64,000 nt of DNA from Ignelater luminosus (lineage: Eukaryota > Arthropoda > Insecta > Coleoptera > Elateridae), in assembly GCA_011009095.1 (NCBI GenBank), contig VTPC01008827.1, positions 124,001 through 188,000 of the forward strand. Direction: 5' to 3'. How positions within the stretch are numbered: the stretch's first letter is position 1; each line of letters starts with the position of its first letter. Both the position numbers and the translations under genes were made by a program. Below, piece after piece: positions 1-11,103 of the stretch. The notes under the pieces were generated by a model, which saw only the letters and a program-made list of their open reading frames with translations, ran no database searches and was not told where the DNA came from.

Positions 1-183
1 CAAAATGTGGAAACAATTTAATTTATTTCCTACATTAAATAAATTAGGTGTATGGTGCAGATAATGTTAATATAGTGTTTAGGTTGGTATAATATAAATA
101 TTCTGTAAATACTCATAATATAAGTATGACGTACAAACTGTAAATGCCTATGGGTATATAATCTAAATATGCTGTAGATACTG

Positions 184-221
<38 letters not shown>
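184..221. repeat. TA/GT compound microsatellite
   Basis: An uninterrupted run of about 13 TA dinucleotides is followed directly by about six GT dinucleotides. It is a simple sequence repeat in AT-rich non-coding DNA, and its length is likely to vary between individuals. Confidence 0.95.
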
Positions 222-222
<1 letters not shown>

Positions 223-479
223 ATTTAGCTATGCTTGAAAAGGATTTTTACTCCTGAAAACACATTTGTAATTAGAAAAGTGGGAACCCTAATTAACTAA
301 TCACCATTAAATCTACGAAAATATTTATACTCTCGTGTAAAAAATTAATTTAAGTAAAAGCTGTTTTCACTAATTTGCTTCTTTGTTTTGGAATAGCGAA
401 TATTAAATATAATATTGTAAAAGTGTAATTGCATTTTAAGCATTTCAATTTTCTTTTCTTGATTTCGGCTTTTAAGTAA
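222..479. other. AT-rich DNA, no gene seen
   Basis: Unique-looking AT-rich sequence lies between the microsatellite and the AAGCTT array. All frames carry frequent stops and I see no repeat structure. Confidence 0.6.
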
Positions 480-800
480 AAGCTTACATTAAGCTTAAAA
501 AACAAGTTAAATTCAAGCTTATTGTAAACTTAATTCATGCTTGACTCAAGCTTGATATACTTACAGGCTTGACATGTGTAACTTACTGGAAGCTGGTAAG
601 ATAAGCTTGACATAAGCTTAACATACCAGCTTATTTCAAGCTTGATGCATGCTTGATGGGCAAGCTTGTCGTAAGCTTGCAGCAAGCTTGTTTTGCAAGC
701 TTGGCATGTGGTAACTAGAAAGCTTGATACAAGCTTAATATAAGCTTTCAGGCTTGTCAAGACAACCTTGTCATGGCACGCTTACTTCAAACTTGTTTCA
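480..800. repeat. AAGCTT/CAAGCTTG palindrome-rich minisatellite
   Basis: The hexamer AAGCTT occurs about 14 times between 480 and 747, usually as (C/T)AAGCTT(G/A), with spacing of roughly 11-14 bases and some longer gaps. Further decayed copies (ATGCTTG, CAACCTTG, AAACTTG) continue to about 800. The core CAAGCTTG is its own reverse complement, so the array has no clear strand. A 76-codon open frame on the minus strand (530-760) with recurring QAC and KLE tripeptides only reflects the repeat and is not called a gene. Confidence 0.8.
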
Positions 801-3800
801 AACTATTTTTGCTCCACGTGGGATGTAATATTATTTTAAAATGTTGGCTAACATTGTTTTTAATTAAAATTTGTTTATCGTAAGCATTGTTCTAATTTAG
901 TTTGTACGATATTTATTTTAATACACGTGTGCTTCTTATAATGTCCCAAGCCAAGTCCGTTTTAAAATCAATTAATTTACATCAAAATTTTCCATTGTGC
1001 GTATGAAATACATTAAACTCATGGATGGTTCCTATTTGAATCTGACTTTACTTTTATCCTTTGGCACGTTTTAAAGCGCGAATCCAGTCCCGTCCCAGTC
1101 TTCGAGTATTTTTTCCTCCGGAATCGTCAAATATAATTTCCCGCAGGTTCCCCTCGTTTGTGAAGTTTATCGAGCTTACCAAAAGTGTATTTTTTAAGTT
1201 AATACAACTCTCTAGTCGTAGTAGGTTATAAAACCTTGAGGGTAAATATAAAATGAAAGTCTTCAAATTTATGGTTCGCGGGTTAATTTTATGTTAGACA
1301 AAACACTGTTCATTTAAAAGTTGGGATTGTGGACGACGATGCCCGTTTTGCTCTCATTTCTATTTTTAGATTTAAACGACAAACATGGATATGCGAACAG
1401 TTTATGTTTATGATACCTAAATTTTTGAATTGAAACTACTAGGTATTACTTCTATGAGTTTAATTTTCTGAATTAGTTGTCATACATACGTAAGAATAGA
1501 TTTCGTCAGTTGTAAAACAATGTTGTCTTGGTTGATTTTTAAATAAATTTCTCTTTGGTTCAATACTTTTTCTAAGAACTGGCTTTGAATACAGAAGTTT
1601 ACATTATTTTGCAATTTTAGCCAGTCAATAATTATTTAATGCAAGGTCTTTAAACATTTAGGTACTGATTCTTACGATTACGTCATTTCATTAATTTTCC
1701 ATTTCGTCCTAAGATGTAAAAATTAGTATTGGACCTGCGAATTTTGTTTCGATTCGTATTGATTTTAAAAAAAATTGATTTTCTCAAAATAATACAAAAA
1801 GGAGTTTACAATTTTTGTTGTTCAATGTTTTGTAACTTATTATAAACTGTCGCATTACTACATTTTATCTTGCCAAGTAAATTCTTCTTACTTAACATTT
1901 TGTTATCTACATGTTATAATGCAGCTGTAGCTTTACCTTGAACTAAGCGTTTTTATTTTTTACGCAAAAGATTGCATTTAACAAAAGGTGGTTATGTATT
2001 ATGATTTCTTATTTAATAATTTTATATAATTTGCGTATGATTTTGTTGTGTAGTGATTTAAAACAGAATACTCTGTTAGTAGGTTTTTTATTTACGATTT
2101 GCTTATCTCGCTTTTAATAAAAACAAAAAGTTTGCGATATAGGCTTCTGAGTTTCTATACATAATAAAAATTGTCAGTGGCGCCCTTTAGGTGAATGTTA
2201 ATTCCGTTGGGTTTTTCTAGTTTTTGAATATCTTTCGATTCGTCGTAAATCCTGATTTAGATTAAAGTTTTCTGACATCCACCAACTGTAAGTACTAAGA
2301 TAAGAGTTCTTTAAAGCTAGACAATCTATACTTTTTGTGTTAATATAGTTAGAAATATTATCTTATCTTATCAAAAGTAAAATTAAGTTTTAATTTTAAT
2401 TTATATTTATTTGTTTTTGCCAGATTCTTAAAAATCTGAAATATAATTTCTTCTATTCACCCTCACACTACAATTAAATTAAAGCAATTCATATCAAATA
2501 CTCAAGAAATTTTAAGATATTTAATTGAATTTTCAATTTTCGTCAAGAAACAACTATTCATCAGACATAACACGCTTCACTTAGTAAGCAGCAATGCAGA
2601 AGCTGTTTGCGCTAATTTGCACTAGCTTTCCAGTTAGAATGAAGGGTAGTCTAAAATAATTCAACGTCTAAATTCTTAGGATTCGTGCACATCAGTCTCG
2701 TAAATTTTAGTATCTCGTTTTGGTTTCGCTTTTGAACTCCTAGCATTGTGTATGACAATTCACTCTATGACTGTGCACATTTATCAACTCGAGAGTAGTT
2801 TGCGTCACGTGCAAAGGATGTTCGTTTCAAGTTTCATACACAAATGCATTTGATAAATTCTAGTTAACAAAATACGTTTTTCAACGCTAAAGAAAATGCT
2901 TTACAAATGTAATTCTACAAATGAGTAGCCAAACAAAATAAAATAAAAAAGGGATGGAACATAAAAACGACAAAATCGGTTAAAGAATCGTCAACTCAGC
3001 ACTATGTTCATTTCGAAGAGCTTAACAAAAATAATTACGAAATAACACAATTATGTTGGTGACTCCTAATCAGTGCGTCTATATTTTCCACGCAGTTTCC
3101 GGCCAATTTGTTTTCCTGCTACAGCAAGCAGAAATGAGCCCTCAACTGTAGAGGACTGTGTTTCGTAACCAACACATTCAACTGTCACTCAGAAAAATCT
3201 GAACACCACTTTTTTCCGAAGCCGCGAGAACAAAAAATGAAAATACCAAAGGAAAGAAAGAAAATGAATGAGTCCAAGAATAAAAGCTTTTGTTGATGAA
3301 AATTTTAGATATAGACGTTTCTTTATCTTACCCCCAAAACCAGAGATAAGGGGTGAAAAGAGGAAAAAACAGTATATACTAGGAACACTTCTAACGTTTA
3401 TAAGTGAGATCATTTGTGTGGGAGAGGTTATATTTTCCTGTTCCCTTAGGAAAATATTCCATTAAATATTAATAATAGGGTAGTAACGTTAGATCCGTGC
3501 CAAAACTAATATTGACGTTAAAATTACAATTTTGTCGCAAATAGAATTATATCTACCGCGAAAAACTCATTTACTGATAAAAATTCAGTTAAGCTTGGTA
3601 ATTTCCTGGATTAACAGCAATTTTAAACAGGCCGATATGATCGCACAAAACGGAAATATATAATTTTTTGTGCTTGATAACAAAACAAATGACCGTTATT
3701 AACTCTTTATGACAGTTTAAAAAAAGTGTATGTAGTGACTTAAAAATCTAAAAAAACATAAACGTGCAACAATTAAAGCCTTGTTTAAACACATTTCAAA

Positions 3801-6510
3801 TGATAACAGCAATAAAAAAGGCATAAAGCCGAAAGGTTGAACTACGCAAACGGTAAAAACAAATTTATGAAATTTTAATGATCAGTTTTATTTAGTTTGT
3901 TTGTAAATAATAGAAATGTTTATTATCATTTCTATTATATTTAAATACTGCACAGAAATAAACAAAATTTAATCTTCTAAGAACATACTAATAATAATGG
4001 AGGTTTTATTTCTTCACTGGGTCAATTCAAGTGGTTGCACACGACTTGTTATTTTATTTTTCAATTTCTCTTTCGTATAGTTAGTAAACAAAGTATTTGA
4101 AACGCCTGAAAATATCGATTTACCATTCATAACACTTTAGTAATCATAATGGGAAGTGTTAAGACAGAATCACTTTCGTTTTATTGATATGTGGGTGTAC
4201 ATGATGTCGATGTAATTGTAGGGTACATAAGATGAAAAATGCACGCAAGTTGAAGCCTTTTTTCTGATTGATTGAAAACGATCTGTCCTTGGATATTTTA
4301 TATTGTGTTACCTGTACAGGGTGGGTCAAAAGAGTATCTGACTTCTTCTTTTTACAAAGAGAGGTAACAGTGGTTTTCTCTTCAATTTCAATGAAATTTT
4401 TTCTGGTGATTCTAGATCAGAAATGAGTAGATGGGTATTTGGGAAACAAACAACTTCATTGTATTGATGCTGTTTTTCAAAATCAACTTTTGTTGTTGAT
4501 GATTCTACAAGTTTTTCGGTGTGAGAAATTTGAATTTGCCGTCCTTGTTACTTTGCAAAAATTCTAAACCATGTTTCTTGTCACAAAATGACCAAAATCC
4601 ACATTTTTCTTTACTGGAAGGAGATTTTTGGGTAGTAAATAGGATGCAATAAACATGAATATTTTTTTTTAATTTTAGCACAAAAAAGCAAAAAGATTAC
4701 ATGGTTTTTGATGTAGGTGCCATTAAACCTCACAATCTAGTATCTACAGAGTTTAGTGTAGGAATTTGAATTCACAGATTATCAAATGTCACATTTTATC
4801 AGAATGGGATACCCGTTGTATTTAAAATCAGAAAACCTTTAAAACTTTTTTGAAAACCATAATTGTTCAGAAGGAGTTTGTTTAGCAAATTCATACGTAC
4901 TATGTCCAAGTTACATACATGATTAATTTGTGTCTATTAATGAATCTTTATTGGAACACAGACGAATTAAAGATAATGATAAAATTTCATTTGATAATGA
5001 TGATAATTTTGATTTTAGATTTGCCACTCGTAATCATGCACGACGAATATTTGTCAGTCAAATGAATTTAATACATTAATGCAACGTATATCAGGTAGAA
5101 GAAATATTTTAATCGAAAAGTTGCAATTAAACTTGTCTTTTAAAGCAGTGTTTGTAAATCAATATTGCAACCTTTCTAACTTTATATACCTTTACTTTTA
5201 AATTTTATGTTTAACTTTGAGTTTAGGGAAAGTTTAACTAACATGTATCAAACTAAAAAGTTACAATTAGATAAAATTACCTTTAGATAAGCTTAGATTA
5301 ACCTTAACAAAAATATCACAACGCATTTCTGCTTTTAATTATTATGTTGTAGCAATCATGACAGATTTATTTTTATACTATGTCATCGGTCGAATTTATC
5401 ATCTCTCTTGAGAAAGGATGAATGGGACTACATGTATCGCTTATACAAAAACGCCTTCTGAATCTATCGATGCAGAACTTAACAGTGCCACTATCTGCAT
5501 GGCAACACTACACCTGTAAAGTCGATATTCCATCATGCAACTTCTCGGAGAATATTGCAAATATCCGAAATCAAAAAAAAGATCCTTAAAGAGCAGGAAA
5601 TTTCCTACAAAACAGTTCTAACTCCCGGAATTGTACCACCAATATTTATAATTTTAATTCAGAGGTGAAAATAGGGCTAAAAACGCGTGATCTGGCCGCC
5701 GCGCGCGCCGCTTAGTTTGCTGTCTTTAACAAACAAAATTTTTTTACCTATTAAATATAAATATTAAGGAATAAAAAAATTCAAGTATCATTGTGATACA
5801 TGAATGAACAATAATACACCGGAAAAAAATTTTTCCCTCAATTTGTTTATTAGTTATGCTTTTGTTAACTAAAGAAATTTTATCAATTGAAAATCTAGAT
5901 AAAAACCATGATATCTTTTAAACTAAAAACCTGAGATTTTTTTCACTTCTTGAACTTATTCTCCAAAGGCTACAGAACAGATCCCCGTTGAAAAAATTAA
6001 AAAATTTTCAATCTCCACTTTTTTATAAACAATCAAAAATTCATCATCGCACTTCCACAACGTGATACAAGAATAATATGTGGCCAGAACACACACCATC
6101 TGGTCACACCCACTACTTATGGATGTTCCATGTCATTATTATCTTATGGACAATGATAATAGCAAAATGCATGCTGTTTTATATGGTTTTGTTGATATTG
6201 TGCTGGAACTGTAGTGAGATTTTTAGATGTTTTCCATCTAGTGTGTACAAGGTGATTCCGAAATAAAGGATATCCTCTTACTGGCGGATAGCGGTGTGAT
6301 AGTACATACATTTGCGATACAAAAAGGTAGGTAGAAACTGCATAGTTTTTGAGAAAAAAAACGATTGAAATTTAAACTGATCCTGCTCTCATACTTTGTT
6401 AAGATTATTTAAGAACTATTGCTTCGGTTAGCATTATGCTAAATTTCGTTTATCATTTATTGTAAATAATGTATATAAAAATTTATTCCGTTTCGAAATT
6501 ATAAGATGTA
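801..6510. other. Long AT-rich stretch without a recognised gene
   Basis: Stops are dense in all frames over almost all of this stretch. Local exceptions are a 70-codon minus-strand open frame at 1054-1266 that reads rather protein-like but that I do not recognise, a short CpG-rich spot near 5696-5712, and a sequence at about 4316 (ACAGGGTGGGTCAAAA) resembling the terminus of a Tc1/mariner-type element, for which I found no partner end. I see no splice-bounded exon or RNA gene. Confidence 0.5.
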
Positions 6511-6538
6511 CGAGGGCGGTTCAATAAGTACCCGTGTT
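6511..6538. repeat. mariner terminal inverted repeat, left
   Basis: This 28-bp end pairs with 7775-7802 in inverted orientation with one mismatch (A versus G at position 14). It would be the transposase binding site. Confidence 0.95.
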
Positions 6539-6574
6539 AGAAATGAAGACACAATTTTTTTCAAAAATTTTTTT

Positions 6575-7656
6575 TTATTTTTCAACATAGTCTCCTTTGA
6601 GAAATATACACTTCTCCCAACGTTCCTGCCATTTTTTTAACCCCTCCACAAAATAGGATTTGTCGAACTCTCCAAAATACGCCTCTATCTCGGCGATGAC
6701 TTCCTCGTTTGAGCTAAACTTTTTTCCCTCGAGCCATTTCTTTATGTTAGGAAACAAGAAAAAGTCGCAGGGAACCGATCGGGTGAATACGGGGAGTGCG
6801 GCAGCAATTCATAAGGCAATTCATGCAGTTTGGCGGCGACAACTCCGGATAAATGTGCTGGTGCGTTATCGTGGTGAAACAGCACTTTCTTTTTCGCCAA
6901 ATGCGGCCGTGTCTCCTTCAATTTTTTGTCGAAGCTGTCTAATAACTCACTGTAGTATTGTCCAGTGATCGTTCTTTCTTTTTCTAAAAAATCCATGAGG
7001 ATGACGCCGTTCGCATCCCAACAAATCGTCGCCATGACCTTTCCGGCCGATGGAACCATCTTCGCCTTCTTTGGAGCAGATTCACCGGGAGAAATCCATT
7101 GTTTTGATTGTTGCTTAGTTTCTGGTGTGTAATGATGAATCCAGGTTTCATCAACGGTGACAACTCGACGCAAAAACTCCTTCGGATTTCGCTTAAATTG
7201 CTCCAAACGCTGCTTCAAAGTTAACAGCCGCACCCGCTTGTTGTCCACCGTTAGCAATCGCGGCACCCATCGCGCCGACAATTTTTTCATCGCCAACTTA
7301 TCATGTAAAATATTAATTGCCGTTCCGGTCGACACACCTACGGCCTCTGCTACTTCACGCACTTTCGTTCGTCGATCAGCGAGAATCATGTCGTGGACTT
7401 TTTGAATGATTTCCTCGGTAACCACGTCTGCCGGGCGTCCTGGTCGCTCCTCATCAAAAACGGATGTTCGCCCACGTTTAAATTCGTTGAACCAATATCT
7501 AACTGTGGTCATAGGTGGCGAAGTGTCCCCATAAACAGCATCCAACTTTGCTTTTATCTCCTCGCATTTTTTCCCATCCAAAAACAGAAAGCGAATTACC
7601 GAACGATACTGCTCTTTTTCCATCTTAGCTAAAATCACGAAACACGTCTTACTCAA
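6575..7656 (-). pseudogene. mariner transposase, frameshifted
   Basis: The main frame (6742-7656) gives 304 residues. The real start is probably the internal Met at about 7623, where the mariner-type beginning MEKEQYRSVIRFLFLDG follows. An N-terminal paired-type helix-turn-helix region (about residues 30-120) is followed by the WVPRLL motif, the first catalytic Asp in VTVDETW and the second in HHDNAPAH. The frame then breaks at about 6776-6781, where one base appears missing. The reading continues in another frame (6575-6757) with FFLFPNIKKWLEG and a normal C-terminus ending GDYVEK. The third catalytic Asp (codon at 6764-6766), 34 residues after the second, lies just past the break, so the product would lack it and the C-terminus. 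Apart from this one lesion the coding region looks well preserved. Confidence 0.92.
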
Positions 7657-7774
7657 ATGGCTGTCAAATCCAAACTAACCTATCAATCAGTCTGCAATTT
7701 GTTATACCGTCGTTTGATAGATGTCAGCACACGATGACAACACCAACTTCCCTCAGGAACGCCTTCTGTCGTCA

Positions 7775-7802
7775 AACACGGGTACTTACTGAACCGCCCT
7801 CG
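7775..7802. repeat. mariner terminal inverted repeat, right
   Basis: Partner of 6511-6538, followed directly by the TA duplication at 7803-7804. Confidence 0.95.
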
Positions 7803-7804
7803 TA

Positions 7805-10086
7805 AATTGTATTTCGCATTTGTTGTAGATATTTAATTTTCCCCTTTTTGATAAATATTATTCGCTCCTAGCAAATTCAAGAAATAAAATATTTGCTCTT
7901 TCTGGCTTTCTCTGCTGCGATTAAATAAAGCTCGAATCTTTTGAGAATTAAATGTGTTTCTACTTCGCTATTTTATATTTCTTTATTCGGAGGATTTTGT
8001 GGTTAGTGTCGATGCAGCAGACACATAAATCGAGCTTCTTAACACTATATGCAAATTAGTTTTAAGCAGCTACTTGAGACCAAACGAGAAGGAATGGGTT
8101 AGGTTCTTCAACTTCCGCGTTCTCCAATAAACGCAACCCTGCCGTCATCACCGCGAATCATTTCATCGAGGGGAAAAGACGCTGCAAGACGGCTTCAAAC
8201 AACGCCTCTTCTTGCGTCATATTTTTCAAAAAAGTCTGGCTTGAGCTCTCAACAAGAACGCGTTGCGTTCCTTCCATTCCCTGATACCTGAAGATCTTTT
8301 CTTTGGGAATTTCTGAAGTCGAGAAATCCAATAGTTTGGATAAAGCTACCGAGGTTTCCTTGTTTAACCTGATCCGATTGTAGTATTTCAGAGTTTAAGC
8401 GCGTTGCGATCTTCAGGGCATCGATCACAAAGGTTTACTCTGGATTTCAGAAAATTTTCATTGGTATATTGTAACCTTTTTCGTATCTCAGTCCCGTTAC
8501 TGGATTATATACAATCTCCATAAGGTGTCGTTATAATTCTCGTACACGAACTTTACGAATAATTGTGGGAATCCCCGCCGACAGCTGTTTGATCTAGTTT
8601 TGGTTGGGCTTCGTCGACCAGCGCGTGCGTCGAAGTCTACTACAGTAGCTTTGAATATAGTGGTAGTGAGTTTAAAAGCTAATGTGTGTTTGCGTCCATC
8701 TACGTAATTATGTAATTACCGCAAAATATATTTGAAATTAATTGTTCCGTATTGGGACTCACTATACATATTTAGCTGTAAGTTTATTTTATCTTATAAA
8801 TATTTTCTAATCTATCGAACATTTATAAACGTTCTGAAGAGGACCAGTCTGTGCGTTCCATTTAAAGATTTGAGAAAGTGAGCTGCGATCTTATTGTAAA
8901 CCTCGAAAGAATTTATTGTTATTTATTGAACTTAAAATTGCGAGGAAGTAAATTAGTTTTCAGTCCTAAAAGGCTAGATATAAGTAAATAATGTTACCGT
9001 AGTTTAGATTACGAAAACCCCTAGTGGTTATACTCAAAATTTAATAAAACTACAGAGTCCGTTAGTCAATATGTACTTAGCAATGAACCAGCTGTTCGCT
9101 TATTGAACTGTTAGTGTTTGGAAGTTTGTCTTTTATTAGTATTAAAAAGAAAACGAATGCTGATGTTGCATTCGTCATCGTTGTAATGCCTTAGTATTAT
9201 ATCATATCAAGGTTTATAGATGCTGTAACAGACTGATAAACAGGATTTATTATTTGAGTCTGACTAACTTAATGAGCTCACATTTCGTATTATTAAAGTT
9301 ATTTGAAATATAGGTCAGTATGTAACCGTCCCTTCTGGTCTGAAGCGCACATTACTTGTATATAACAATTTATTGCTTTTTTTTCTTATGTTTATTTATT
9401 TGTGTATATTTACATTTGTAACCAGAACTTACTGGTTCCTGATTTCTTTGTTTTGTGTCTACTTTCGTTATGCTGTTGCAAATTATTGCGTGTGTTAATA
9501 TAGGTTTTGTTATGACTCTAACTGTTGTTTGTTTGTGGCAATACACGTGATAGAGTCTGTTTCAGGAAGCATAAGGCTCTTGGAGAAAAATTACTATGGG
9601 ACTTCGACTGCGCACACTGGAGATAAACAAAATATTCAGTAAGTATTGTGCGATTGGTCAGCTGCCCCAGGAGAACACTGCTGCATATCCCGTAGACCGG
9701 AACAGTTGGTCAGTCTTAGGGTCAGCTGTTCATTTATATCGGTCAAAGTTAACTAAGACTGGCGCCCTCTCAAATTACAACCCTTCCGTTACCGTTCTTT
9801 GCCGTTAGGTCTCTCTATGACTCCGGCTCAATCTCCGATAAAATCTAGCAAGTTGTTTCTTAAAGCATACCGATATTAGTTTATGCTACGTCATTTCTCA
9901 GAATTACACATTTTTACACATAACAACTTTTACTTAAGCAAAGATCGACAGAGGTTGACTGACCGTTCTTGTCATTGACAGGTAGCTATTGCTATTTATG
10001 TGAGCGTCAGAACATGCTGTCACAGTAAGTCGGTCTTTGACTTTCCTGATTGTGACAAGGTGTGTAAATAATTTAAGGTGAGTGAA
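7805..10086. other. Unassigned stretch; contains one decayed minus-strand frame
   Basis: Mostly AT-rich with frequent stops. The part from about 8090 to 8660 is noticeably richer in G+C and holds the decayed frame listed separately. A CTCF-core-like motif lies at 9759-9773. I recognise no further gene. Confidence 0.5.
8098..8521 (-). pseudogene. Unrecognised decayed reading frame
   Basis: From an ATG at 8519-8521 on the minus strand, one frame reads for about 140 codons with four internal stops before the end. The stretches between are protein-like, for example MEIVYNPVTGLRYEKGYN near the start, GSFIQTIGFLDFRNSQRKD in the middle and FPLDEMIRGDDGRVAFIGER near the end. The region has higher G+C than its surroundings. 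I do not recognise the family. It could be a fossil transposon or virus-derived gene, or a host pseudogene. That one frame stays readable over more than 400 bp is the only support. Confidence 0.35.
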
Positions 10087-11060
10087 ATGTTTTCCACTCA
10101 AGAGTTGAAAGACTTAAATTGAATGTATGGAGAATATCATTATAATGTAGAAGCGACAAAACGATTGGACGCCGATTGTTTTCCACAAGAAAGACAGCCT
10201 TCGCGGAATGTAATACTGCAAACGATATAACGACATCGTGATGCAGATACACTTTCTTCCAGCGGAAGAAGATGTATTGGATATGATTAATGAAGATCGT
10301 ACAATAACTATCCGCGTTATCGCACGCGGAGTGAAAGTTTCCCAAACAATAGCGCATCGGATATTAAAGTCGTACTTGTTACATCTCTATAACGTACAAC
10401 AGGTTCAGCATTTAACTAAAAATGACTTTGCACCGCGATGAACATTTTATGAGTAGTTTCAACAGAAAACAATGCAGCAACAGAAATCTGTACAGAGAGT
10501 ACTGTCTACGGATAAGTGTTGTTTTGCACGAGACATCTTAGATTTTCACAGTGTACTTTATCGGAATAACGCTAGTCCTCACATAATTAGAGAAAATAAA
10601 TTTCATGGACGGTTGTATATTAATGTATGGTGTGACATTTTAGGAGGCACATTGTCTGGGCCGTTTATTTTACCACAGCGGTTAAAAAGAAACACGTATT
10701 CGGAATTTCTAGAAAACAAGTTGTCATATATGTTAGATGATATACCTCTAGAAAGACGTACACATATTAATTAGATGCACGATGAAGCTTCTCCGCATAC
10801 TAGCGTACGTGTGCAGGTTATTTCAACAAAATGTGTCCCTATTGATGGACGCCTCCCCCCATCTGGACTACTTCTTGTGGGATCATATAAGTCTGCTGCA
10901 TGTCGCACGGAAGACAAAAACTCGGAAAACCTTCAACAGAGCATTTTAGCAGTAGCGGCAGAAATTCGCAATACAGCGAAATATTTACTCGTGTATTTAA
11001 CATTTTTCACCGACGACTCATAGAGGCTCTTGCCTTCGGGTCGACGGCGGACATTTTCAA
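10087..11060 (+). pseudogene. Decayed Tc1-like (DDE) transposase
   Basis: Fragments in several frames follow the order of a transposase family common in insects. From the ATG at 10087 there is a degenerate N-terminus (MFSTQELKD, then a PQERQPSRN-like helix-turn-helix entry). At 10238-10441 a second helix-turn-helix part reads MINEDRTITIRVIARGVKVS and RILKSYLLHLYNVQQVQHLT. At 10472-10774 the catalytic core reads LYINVWCDILGGTLSGPFIL and EFLENKLSYMLDDIPLERR. At 10775 the second catalytic motif appears as MHDEASPHTSVRVQV, with Glu where the family has Gly. The last part up to about 11060 is barely readable. At least three frame changes and several stops show a dead copy. I did not find paired inverted repeats. 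The fragment at 21680-22110 has a similar core. Confidence 0.75.
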
Positions 11061-11103
11061 TATTTGCTGTAATATTCCGGTAAGTTGCTTATCCTTCAAG
11101 TGA

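Larger units (their letters stand above)
6511..7802 (-). mobile_element. Complete mariner (DD34D) element with TA target duplication
   Basis: The element is 1292 bp long, the usual mariner size. Its ends are 28-bp inverted repeats (6511-6538 and 7775-7802, starting CGAGGGCGGTTCA) that differ at one base. Each end is followed by TA (6509-6510 and 7803-7804), the target duplication expected of Tc1/mariner transposition. The single gene lies on the minus strand and is disrupted, so this copy cannot make its own transposase, though the intact ends could still be mobilised by an active relative. End divergence of about 4% suggests a moderately old insertion. Confidence 0.95.

Noticed and set aside
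1054-1266. 70-codon minus-strand open frame with a protein-like C-terminus
   Set aside because: No recognisable family, no acceptor/donor signals at its edges, and length within chance range.
4316-4340. Transposon-terminus-like ACAGGGTGGGTCAAAA
   Set aside because: No inverted partner found within several kilobases.
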